Source of the DNA: Coemansia sp. RSA 922
Taxonomy: Eukaryota > Kickxellomycota > Kickxellomycetes > Kickxellales > Kickxellaceae
Assembly: GCA_027577415.1 (NCBI GenBank)
Contig: JANBQS010000227.1
Span: forward strand, 1-25,561
Length of the DNA stretch: 25,561 nt
Reading direction: 5' to 3'
The notes beneath the pieces are model-generated. The model saw only the letters and a program-made list of their open reading frames with translations, did not search any database and was not told the origin of the DNA. Positions 19,113-25,561 of this stretch are shown here, one piece after another; position 1 is the first letter of the stretch; every line of letters begins with the position of its first letter. A program made the translations under genes and the position numbers.

Positions 19113-19373
19113 TTAAGGGGCTCCTTCTCAAGAAAGACTCGCAAGTAGAAGCCATTGCTTGATACATTTGCGGAGGGGGTGCTTGAAGCGCATGCTGCTG
19201 CTATCCACGCTGTGCCTTGAATCTTCACCGGCTTCATGTCGGAACGTCGGCTTTTGCTTCGACTTTGTCAAGCTAAAACTTTATGCACAGGTGGTGAATC
19301 TATCCAGGCTCCCTAGAATGACACATAGTCAAAGACATGCTGCAGCCGGATTTTATTGACAATAGCGGCAAAG
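19113..19373. repeat. Intergenic repeat R, copy 2
   Basis: Second copy of the ~260-bp repeat, between GST-4 and GST-5. It ends with the minus-strand AATAAA that lies ~35 bp after the GST-5 stop, so part of it is the GST-5 3' untranslated region. The conserved plus-strand 56-codon frame is 19192-19359. Confidence 0.85.
19115..19126. promoter_or_regulatory. AAGGGGCTCCTT element, 5' of GST-4
   Basis: Near-palindromic 12-mer at the edge of repeat R, about 330 bp upstream of the GST-4 ATG; contains the AGGGG stress-element core. Confidence 0.4.
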
Positions 19374-19389
19374 TGTAAATCAAAAGATC

Positions 19390-20058
19390 CTAACCCTGGA
19401 ATACATTTGCAAACCTGCCATTCTTCGACATGTGAGCCTCGAGAAGCGGGTCAGCTTCAACAGTGGCGGCCAACTTTGCAAGCTCGGGCGGCATCTTGCA
19501 CTTGAAGCGCCTTGCGATCTCCTTTGAAGAGGTCGCAAAGTCAACGATGAAAAGCTTCATAAAGGAATAGATCGCCATGTCGGTGTACGAAAGAGTAGAA
19601 CCGAAGGAGTAGCCAGTGTTTCCATTCATGCGCAAGAGCTTCACACGGGAGCCAAGGAACATTTCCAAACATCTCTCGAACGCGGTGAACACAAATTCCC
19701 TCACGTCTTGGGCAGCTGCAATGCCTAGCGCCACGGTTGACAACAAGAGTTTCATTAATGCACTCTGCTCATCGCGGAGCTGATCTTGTAGCTCTACTTG
19801 TTCTGGATTGGCCGGCAAGAATCCATAGGTGCGAGCAAGGTAGCGCTCAATAGTGACGAACTTGTTAAACACAACGTCGGGGCTGCCGTCAGAGTTCTTC
19901 TGGATTAGGACGACTGGAATACCATTTGGATGGTCAAGCCGTGCTTGCTCGAGGTCCGAACTCTCCTCGGTCCACTCGACCTTAGCCGCGGTTAATAGGA
20001 GGCGAGTGGTCTCGCCAAATCCAACGGCGTTAACGTAGCGAAAGACGTAAGAAGGCAT
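19390..20058 (-). CDS. GST-5: GST-like protein with altered glutathione-binding residues
   Basis: Intronless, full-length (222 residues), open to a normal family end (FANVFQG). Tyr8 is kept (YVFRYVN). A gapless alignment to GST-7 shows the glutathione site is changed: W36 to Leu, K40 to Arg, the LPVL turn reads GIPVVL so that Val stands at the invariant cis-Pro49, and the γ-Glu-binding Glu66-Ser67 are Lys-Phe. The C-terminal domain keeps the SFGSTLSYTDMAIYSFMKL capping motif. The frame is intact, so loss of catalysis with retained folding (ligandin or binding role) is a fair inference. The promoter, including a TATAAAA box 120 bp upstream, is ~98% identical to that of GST-3. Confidence 0.88.
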   Translation of the reverse strand: MPSYVFRYVNAVGFGETTRLLLTAAKVEWTEESSDLEQARLDHPNGIPVVLIQKNSDGSPDVVFNKFVTIERYLARTYGFLPANPEQVELQDQLRDEQSALMKLLLSTVALGIAAAQDVREFVFTAFERCLEMFLGSRVKLLRMNGNTGYSFGSTLSYTDMAIYSFMKLFIVDFATSSKEIARRFKCKMPPELAKLAATVEADPLLEAHMSKNGRFANVFQG

Positions 20059-20464
20059 GGTGTTGACAGTGGTAGATGTTGATTGTAGAGTCGTTGTTGG
20101 TGATAGAGTACTGAAATATGACGTGTTCAGACGAATGCTAAAAAGCGCAGCAGGAAGGGAACACGGCGAGTACCGCCTTTTATAATGCAGTTTTTTCCTT
20201 CAAAAAGTGGCTTGCGTGCCTGAAGACAGACCGCAATTTGACAGACTCTCGCTCCCAAAAAGTATCCCGGCTGATGACGTATATATCGAATTGGCTCGGT
20301 TCTGACAGAAGTATCTATAATGAGCCATGTGTGTATTGATTAGTTGCTGCTTAAAATCAGGAAAGTGAAGCTAATGGAGGAATTGGTCAATGTACTTGTG
20401 CTGAACATACTCCGCCAAACCACCCTTCTTTGACACAAAGGCCTCAAGAAGCGGATCGGCCTCG
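20044..20464. repeat. Duplicated promoter block, copy 2 (pairs with 17649-18069)
   Basis: Contains the GST-5 leader and promoter, with the GST-6 3' end intact on its right side. TGACGT half-sites are at 20119 and 20275, in the same places as in copy 1. This copy is probably the parental arrangement because GST-6 is complete here. Confidence 0.9.
20178..20184 (-). promoter_or_regulatory. TATA box of GST-5
   Basis: Minus-strand TATAAAAGG about 120 bp upstream of the GST-5 ATG. Confidence 0.65.
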
Positions 20465-21051
20465 ACAGTAATAGCGAGCTTGGCAATCTCGGGTGTCAAC
20501 TTGGCTTTGACAAGCTGTGGAGAATGCTCCAAGGACGGCATAGGGTTAATCAAGAACATCCTGAGGAACGCGTAGGTGGAGATGTCGGCAAACGAGAGCT
20601 CAGTTCCAAACAAATGACCGTTGTTGCCGTTCTTGCGCAAGAGCTCAGAGTGCACAGCGACTAGCTTGTCCAAAAGGTCCACGAACTTGTCATGCACAGC
20701 TTGCCTTTCGCCCTCGCTGACCGATTTGTGCGCAAAAAATGCTAGCACGACATCATTAAGACGGTCGCGAAGCTGCTCCTGAAGCGCTGCGTTCCACGGA
20801 TCGGCGGGCAAGAAGCCGTATGTGCGTGCAACGTAGCGCTCAATAGTTCCTGACTCGGTAATTACCAGATCGGGGCTGCCGTCGGCACTATGTTCGATTA
20901 GGACAGGCAGGCGACCGAAGGGCTGGTTGGGCTTTTCTAGCGGCCATTCGGGGTTCTCCTCAGACCAATCGACCTTGGCGGCAGTTAGTAGTAGGCGTGT
21001 GGCTTCGCCAAAGCCGGCGACATTAAAGTAGCGAAAGATGTAAGAGGTCAT
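20371..21051 (-). CDS. GST-6: sigma-like glutathione S-transferase
   Basis: Intronless, 226 residues (MTSYIFRYFN...). The predicted glutathione site is complete: Tyr8, W36/K40 (NPEWPLEKPN), cis-Pro49 (PFGRLPVL), E66-S67 (VITESGTIERYVA). The C-terminal domain has LFGTELSFADISTYAFLRM and ends with GGLAEYVQHKYIDQFLH, longer than in GST-7. A TATAAAA-like box is ~105 bp upstream and an exact AAGGGGCTCCTT element ~230 bp upstream. Its 3' end is duplicated as a fragment at 17976-18069. Confidence 0.92.
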   Translation of the reverse strand: MTSYIFRYFNVAGFGEATRLLLTAAKVDWSEENPEWPLEKPNQPFGRLPVLIEHSADGSPDLVITESGTIERYVARTYGFLPADPWNAALQEQLRDRLNDVVLAFFAHKSVSEGERQAVHDKFVDLLDKLVAVHSELLRKNGNNGHLFGTELSFADISTYAFLRMFLINPMPSLEHSPQLVKAKLTPEIAKLAITVEADPLLEAFVSKKGGLAEYVQHKYIDQFLH

Positions 21052-21154
21052 AGTGTTGATGGTAGTGATATTCTTGAAGTGGTTGGTAGAGTATTGAAGA
21101 TGGTGTGTGTGGTCAGTAATGTTTGAGAAAAAAGTACAGCAGATAGGGTTTGTC

Positions 21155-21161
21155 TTTTATA
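21155..21161 (-). promoter_or_regulatory. TATA box of GST-6
   Basis: Minus-strand TATAAAA (sequence ATATAAAAGAC) about 105 bp upstream of the GST-6 ATG. Confidence 0.65.
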
Positions 21162-21281
21162 TCAATGTTTTTGTGCTATAACGATAGACCCTGAGATTTC
21201 TATTTACTCTCTACGTTGAAGATGCTTACGAATACAAAACAACGACAAAAGGAGGCACAAGACGAGCTCGGCTCCGAGCAT

Positions 21282-21293
21282 AAGGGGCTCCTT
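21282..21293. promoter_or_regulatory. AAGGGGCTCCTT element, 5' of GST-6
   Basis: An exact copy of the 12-mer outside any copy of repeat R: flanking bases do not match R, so the element is shared although its surroundings are not. It lies ~230 bp upstream of the GST-6 ATG and ~85 bp from the GST-7 stop. Confidence 0.45.
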
Positions 21294-21377
21294 CCAGATA
21301 CAGTGTATTGGTCAGCTTTGCTTACAATTCAGAAATCAGGCGCTAAAGAAGAAAGGCTAATGGAAAGATCGCCTGGT

Positions 21378-22037
21378 TTATTTGGGCAGAACATACTCCG
21401 CCAAACTACCCTTCTGCGATACATAGGCTACCAGCAACGGGTCAGCCTCAACTGTAGTAGCCAATTTGGCCAGCTCGGGCGTCAACTTGGCCTTGAACAG
21501 CTTTGGCATCATCTCAGAGTACTGCACGATTTGAATGAAGAACAGCTTCATGAACGTGTACATCGCCATATCAGCGTACGAGAGCGAAGGACCAAAAGAG
21601 TAGCCCGTGTTGCCATTCTCGCGCAAGAGCCCCGTGTGAATGCTAATCACTCTGTCCAAAAGTCCCTCAAACTTGGCGTACACATCCTCCTTTGCACTAT
21701 CGGGGACTGACATGTACTCCCTAAAGGTCAGCAACACGTCATTCTGTCTGTCGCGGAGCTGCTCTTGAAGCGCCGCCTGTCTTGGATCCATGGGCAGGAA
21801 ACTGTAGGTGCGAGCGAGATAGCGCTCAATAGTAGTAGACTCGCTAAGTACTAGATCGGGGCTACCGTCGATGCTTCGTTCGATTAGGACGGGTAGACGG
21901 CCAAATGGCTGGTTGGGCTTTTCTTGCGGCCACTCAGGGTGCTCCTCAGTCCACTCGACTTTGGCGGCAGTTAGCAATAGACGTGTAGTTTCGCCATAGC
22001 CAATAGTGTTAAAGTATCGAAAGACATAGGATGCCAT
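21378..22037 (-). CDS. GST-7: sigma-like glutathione S-transferase
   Basis: Intronless, 219 residues (MASYVFRYFN...). The complete predicted site makes it a useful reference for the array: Tyr8, W36/K40 (HPEWPQEKPN), cis-Pro49 (PFGRLPVL), E66-S67 (VLSESTTIERYLA). The C-terminal domain carries SFGPSLSYADMAMYTFMKL and ends KGSLAEYVLPK. The stop TAA is embedded in AATAAA (plus TTTATT 21377-21382), as in GST-4. The promoter has a weaker GATAAAA-like box ~110 bp upstream (near 22145) and an AAGGGGCTCCTT element ~360 bp upstream. Confidence 0.92.
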   Translation of the reverse strand: MASYVFRYFNTIGYGETTRLLLTAAKVEWTEEHPEWPQEKPNQPFGRLPVLIERSIDGSPDLVLSESTTIERYLARTYSFLPMDPRQAALQEQLRDRQNDVLLTFREYMSVPDSAKEDVYAKFEGLLDRVISIHTGLLRENGNTGYSFGPSLSYADMAMYTFMKLFFIQIVQYSEMMPKLFKAKLTPELAKLATTVEADPLLVAYVSQKGSLAEYVLPK

Positions 22038-22392
22038 GTTGTTGCTTAGTAATGCCTATAAAGGGAGTTGGGCAGCGAAGAGAACAAGATGTCAGGATTG
22101 GAGATGTGCCCAAAAACAGCAAAAGGATGCGCCAAAGGGATTGCCATTTTATCTGACAAATAGATGCCAAGCCCTCTGCTAGAAGGTCTATTGGTCTTGT
22201 GACTAGATGTCAAAAAGAGATGAATGGAAGCAAAGATGGAAGGATACATTTGAACGATCTCGGCTCCGACAGCAACTCTCATTTGTCATCACAAAAACCT
22301 GATATGCGCTGTAGATCTTTCTGTTTACTATTAGTATTTATTGCCAAAGCTCACATAAAAAATAGCCAGGGAAAGCAAGCGCAGGTCCACGA
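22038..22392. promoter_or_regulatory. GST-7 upstream region
   Basis: Non-coding stretch between GST-7 and repeat R copy 3, holding the GST-7 promoter. It shows little similarity to the other GST promoters apart from the shared 12-mer at its outer edge. No RNA gene or exon is recognised. Confidence 0.5.
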
Positions 22393-22652
22393 TTAAGGGG
22401 CTCCTTCTCAGGCAAGACTCGCAAGTAGCAGCCAGTACTTGATGCACATGCGGAGGAGGGGCACCTGAAACGCATGCTGCTGCTATCCACATTGTGCCTT
22501 GAATCTCCGCCGGCTTCATGTCGGCACGTCGGCTTTTGCTTCGATTTTGTCAAGCTAAAACTTCATGCGCAGGTGGTGAATCTATCCAGGCACCCTAGAA
22601 TGACACATGGCCAAAGACATGCTGCAGCTGGATTTTATTGACAATAACGGTG
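22393..22652. repeat. Intergenic repeat R, copy 3
   Basis: Third copy, closest to copy 2. Here the GST gene that should lie on its right is reduced to a short fragment (22686-22730). The conserved plus-strand 56-codon frame is 22474-22641, same length as in the other copies. Confidence 0.85.
22395..22406. promoter_or_regulatory. AAGGGGCTCCTT element, 5' of GST-7
   Basis: Exact 12-mer copy at the edge of repeat R copy 3, ~360 bp upstream of the GST-7 ATG. The preceding GGTCCAC..TT is shared with the copy at 19115. Confidence 0.4.
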
Positions 22653-22685
22653 CACTGGACCCTAAATTTGGGATATATTAGTAAA

Positions 22686-22730
22686 CTAGCCCTCTGCTAC
22701 ATGTAGGCCACAAAAAGCGGGTCAGCCTCA
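22686..22730 (-). pseudogene. 3' fragment of a GST-3/GST-5-type gene
   Basis: About 14 codons resembling the end of GST-3 (EADPLFVAYM, then a stop, then QRA) just after repeat R copy 3. Similarity ends at the same EADPL codons as the fragment at 17976-18069, and the same ATTAGxTTAGAAAATGC sequence follows. It is a broken remnant. Confidence 0.7.
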
Positions 22731-22765
22731 ATTAGTTTAGAAAATGCTGAGAAAAGCTTCTTTGT

Positions 22766-23446
22766 TCATTCAGGCAAGATATGAGCTACAAAGCTTCCCT
22801 TCTTCGCCACATGCTCTTCAAGAAGTGGGTCCGACTCCACAGTACGAATCAGGTTCAGAATCTGTGGAGTAACCTTATCCTTGACAAGAGACCTGATATC
22901 CGCGTCAAACTCTACTGCGTATATGACAAATAGCTTGTAGAACGCGTAGGCCGACATATCAGCATACGACAGCTCTTTGCCAAACAAGTGTCCGCAGTCA
23001 CCGTTATTGCGCAGAATCATGGTGTGGATTTCGGCAATCTTGTCTAGCATTACATCAAACTCGCCTCGTCTCTCCTTCTTGGCCTCGTCGACCATTCGCA
23101 GCTGAATAAAGAACGCCAGAATAATATCCAACTGCTGGTCGCGGAGCTGCTCTTGACGCGCAATTTCCTTCAGGTCAGTAGGGACAAACTTGAAAGTGCG
23201 AGCAAGGTAGCGCTCAATTGATCCGGATTCGCTCAGAATAAAGTCAGAGCCATCCTCAGCGCCACTCTTCTCTACCAGGACGGGTAGATGGCCGAACGGC
23301 TGGTTAGGCTTCTCTTGTGGCCATTCGGGATGTTCCTCCGTCCACTCGACTTTGGCCGCCGTCAGAAGCATGCGGCTAGTTTCAGCCAGGCCAATTAGGT
23401 CAAAATAGCGAAGAACGTATGACGGAGTAATGCTGTCGGCAGTCAT
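22766..23446 (-). CDS. GST-8: sigma-like glutathione S-transferase
   Basis: Intronless, 226 residues from the ATG at 23446 (MTADSITPSYVLRYFD). The frame stays open further upstream, but through the TATA box, so the inner ATG is preferred as in GST-4. The predicted site is intact: Tyr14, W42/K46, cis-Pro55, E73-S74. It is the sister of GST-4: 5' half nearly identical, C-terminal domain different (for example QLDIILAFFIQLRM, ELSYADMSAYAFYKLFVIY). The stop is TGA; the AATAAA that embeds the GST-4 stop reads AATGAA here. It is the right-hand end of the array, 410 bp from the aspartyl-tRNA synthetase gene. Confidence 0.92.
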   Translation of the reverse strand: MTADSITPSYVLRYFDLIGLAETSRMLLTAAKVEWTEEHPEWPQEKPNQPFGHLPVLVEKSGAEDGSDFILSESGSIERYLARTFKFVPTDLKEIARQEQLRDQQLDIILAFFIQLRMVDEAKKERRGEFDVMLDKIAEIHTMILRNNGDCGHLFGKELSYADMSAYAFYKLFVIYAVEFDADIRSLVKDKVTPQILNLIRTVESDPLLEEHVAKKGSFVAHILPE

Positions 23447-23540
23447 GGTTGGTGAAGAAAGTAGTGGAAATGTGGCAGATGTTCGGAAGTGAAGAGCGTC
23501 GTCCATGTTTTGGCTAGGAATGCTGTCTTTATATACTCTG
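23130..23540. repeat. Near-identical tract shared by GST-4 and GST-8, copy 2
   Basis: Pairs with 18469-18879 (3 differences in 411 nt). Sequence on either side drops at once to clearly lower identity, which is the expected mark of gene conversion. Confidence 0.92.
23528..23535 (-). promoter_or_regulatory. TATA box of GST-8
   Basis: Minus-strand TATATAAA inside the tract shared with GST-4, ~85 bp upstream of the ATG. Confidence 0.65.
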
Positions 23541-23757
23541 CCAACAGACAATTCGTCTCGCACTTTCATGTGGCTAGTGTCTACAGCAAGCTTTCCAAGA
23601 ATCAGATTGTCACCTATGTTTGCCACCCCCTAATCCATTTTAAATACACATCTATCACAAGGTGTCTACTACACAGTAGCATACAAGTCGTGGAAACACT
23701 ACTTTCCGCTGCGGTAAATCAACATATACGCCACACGCATATGAGTGAGTCTAAATT

Positions 23758-23768
23758 AAGGAGCTCCT
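23758..23768. promoter_or_regulatory. AAGGAGCTCCT element, 5' of GST-8
   Basis: Variant of the shared 12-mer. Here AGGAGCTCCT is a perfect 10-bp palindrome but the AGGGG core is lost. It lies ~310 bp upstream of the GST-8 ATG and is not in a full copy of repeat R. Confidence 0.35.
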
Positions 23769-23856
23769 GCTCCGAAAGAATTAGAAGATGTAAAAAAGCT
23801 AGCACGGTGGCTATCAAAGGAAAGGAGACAACTGCGCAAAATGGCGTGCGCCTCTT

Positions 23857-25561
23857 TCACTTGTCTTGATGAGCGGAATCCGGCGTAAGGATTGTTGGTT
23901 GCTTGCATGAGCCATTCCCAGGAGTTGCCACACATATTCCATACTCCGCAAGCTGCTCTTTGGTGGCCACAGCTGGTGCGCGCATAAACAGATCGCGGCC
24001 GTTGGCGGATTTGGGAAAGGCAATGACGTCCCGCAAGCTAGCCGAGTCCGTTAGGATTGCTACTAGTCGATCGAGACCAAGCGCAATGCCACCATGTGGA
24101 GGGCATCCGTGGCCGAGCGCAGTCACCAGATGGCTGAAGCCATCTTGCACTCGAGGCGAGAGCTCAAGAATATCCTTGAAAATGTAGCTTTGTACGGCTG
24201 GGTCATGCACGCGAATAGAGCCTCCGCCGAGCTCCACGCCGTTCAGCACGATATCGTAGTGCTGCCCATGCACCTAGCAACCAAAAAAGACAGCGTAGGA
24301 TTAGCAAACATGAGATCGAAATGTAGAAAAGGGCACATCTTCGAGCAACGCTAGAAATTGGCTACGTACCTTTGCTGGGTCTGTGCCAAGCAGCGGCAGA
24401 TCGCTTTCAACTGGCGCTGTAAAAGGATGGTGAGTAGCCGATAGCTTTCCTTGCGCGTCATCGCTCTCTCGTGTAAATAGTGGAAAGTCCTCTACCCACA
24501 AAAAGTTGTACTTGTCAGACGGAATAGTCAGCGCGCCTTTTTCTTGCAGAGCCTTAGCCGCCAGCGATCTGACTCGGCCTAATGTAGTGTTTGCAGGGGT
24601 TACATGGACCGACCGCTCACTGACAAATAGCAAGTCGCTCGACTTGGCTGATATGGAGTTCAATACCGATGACAGCTTGGCTTGGCGTTGCTGCTGATCC
24701 AAGACATCGCCGCTGCCTGCAAGCCAACGCGAAAGCAAAGTCGATTTGCCGAGTCCAGTGACGCCTTGTGAATTGACCTTATGAATTGTTGTCAGCTACA
24801 CTGCCACAACATTTACAAGAAAACCGAGCATAAGTTTATGTTGCAAGTGCAACAACGATAGCCTTTTGTACATAGTGCGACCAAAATAGATCCTACCTTT
24901 GACTCGCTGTTCCTTTGGCTATTTGCAATAAGGTCGTTGAATGGAGCTAACTCCCGTGCAGTAAACAGCTCGGCGCCGCCAGGAATCACCATGGCCTCGG
25001 CAACAATGTGTTCGTCCAGGGCCAAGTCAGGCAGTTGAGTGATCTCTAATCCAAACCGTGTGTCTGGCTTGTCAGATCCGTATTTGCACGTGGCTTCGGC
25101 AAACGACATGCGAGTAAACGGAACTGCTATGTCGACTTGCTTAATAGTCTTCCATATGCGCTGAATCAATCTTTCGACTACGCTCTGGATGTCCTCCTTT
25201 GTCACAAACGACATTTCGAGATCAATCTATAAATGAATGCGGCAAATGACATGTTCACTTTTGCCACGTTTAGTAAAAAAAACCCCCGTCACATTTCTTG
25301 CTTCACACCTCACGCCTCCCTAACTCTGTTGACATACCTGTGTGAACTCTGGCTGGCGATCAGCGCGCAAGTCCTCGTCCCTGAAGCAGCGAGCAATTTG
25401 GTAGTAGCGATCAAAGCCAGCGGCCATGAGCATTTGCTTAAACTACACACAAGCACAGGCGACGTGGCAAAAAAAAAATAGGACCTTTCGATGCTTAGTA
25501 GCCACATACTTGCAAATCTGATGCTTGACACGTGAAGATCAGCACTGTCTTCTATTTACCT
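23857..25561 (-). CDS. MSD1: Mitochondrial-type aspartyl-tRNA synthetase, 3' part (at least five exons)
   Basis: Class II enzyme that charges tRNA-Asp, of the bacterial/mitochondrial type. Exons in the window (minus) are 25561..25560 (last two bases of a codon for Gln, from ...SPQ), 25442..25338, 25226..24897, 24795..24370 and 24273..23857. All joins are phase 0, with introns of 96-117 bp and GTATGT, GTAGGA, GTACGT and GTAAAT donors. About 425 C-terminal residues are present; the 5' part lies beyond the window. Motif 2 is in [24 protein letters not shown] (Arg, Asp, Glu of FRDE), motif 3 is [11 protein letters not shown] near the C-terminus, and the DFPLF and SAxHHPFTAP family blocks are in between. 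The insertion domain around [11 protein letters not shown] matches the GAD domain of bacterial-type AspRS, which separates it from the cytosolic enzyme. Confidence 0.93.

Larger units (their letters stand above)
23447..23856. other. GST-8 upstream region and 3' flank of aspartyl-tRNA synthetase
   Basis: Non-coding. The minus-strand TATATAAA box of GST-8 is at 23528-23535, ~85 bp before its ATG. The part to about 23720 is a diverged copy of the GST-4 upstream region. From about 23770 it is the 3' flank of the synthetase gene. Confidence 0.6.

Noticed and set aside
24739..24765. Perfect Walker A string (GVTGLGKST) in the AspRS gene
   Set aside because: It lies at the place of the GAKGLA-type segment of the bacterial-type GAD domain, with no other NTPase motif; coincidence.
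25500..25559. Coding exon in the last 60 bases reading ...TCQASDLQ before FKQML
   Set aside because: An in-frame stop lies just upstream. An AG|GTAAAT donor at the window edge with a TACTAAG branch site gives the family-consistent SPQ-FKQ join instead.
1..25561. CRISPR arrays, rRNA, transposase or integrase genes, viral genes
   Set aside because: None seen. The repeats present are explained by gene duplication within the GST array.

Overview
The window is nuclear DNA of a fungus, most likely an early-diverging lineage. A Kickxellomycotina/Coemansia-like genome would fit, but that placement is an inference of moderate confidence. Evidence for a fungus: short spliceosomal introns of about 95-310 bp with GTAAGT/GTATGT/GTACGT donors and CTAAC-like branch sites, an HSF domain of fungal Skn7/Prr1 type, and a metaxin/Sam37 gene. 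The protein genes were assembled by joining exons whose reading phases match and whose joined products fit their families.

Left part (1-14700), single-copy housekeeping and regulatory genes. In order: mitochondrial enoyl-CoA hydratase (ECHS1, +, two exons, presequence on exon 1); tRNA-Leu(UAG) (-); a 1087-residue low-complexity protein with a coiled coil and a PP1-docking-like RVRF motif (-); a 1.75 kb gap that probably holds the leader exon and leader intron of that gene; a Skn7-type HSF transcription factor that lacks the receiver domain (-, three exons); exportin-4 (-, three exons); and a metaxin/Sam37 gene (+, two exons) that shares a 212-bp divergent promoter with exportin-4.

Middle and right part (14745-23450), a tandem array of eight intronless sigma/S-crystallin-like glutathione S-transferase (GST) genes, all on the minus strand, plus two GST 3'-end fragments. 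I number them GST-1 to GST-8 from left to right. The array is a mosaic. Some non-coding stretches are about 98% identical between copies whose proteins differ strongly. GST-4 and GST-8 share a sharply bounded tract with 3 differences in 411 nt. A roughly 260-bp intergenic repeat occurs three times, and a near-palindromic AAGGGGCTCCTT-like element recurs 230-450 bp upstream of five of the genes. Two members (GST-3 and GST-5) have lost residues that normally hold glutathione, and GST-3 also has a C-terminal frameshift.

Right edge (23857-25561): the 3' part of a mitochondrial-type aspartyl-tRNA synthetase (-, at least five exons), cut by the window end exactly at an exon/intron border.

The genes do not form one pathway. 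The coherent unit is the GST array, which looks like a rapidly diversifying detoxification locus. A redox/stress-type transcription factor gene (Skn7-like) lies about 6 kb away; any regulatory link between them is speculation.
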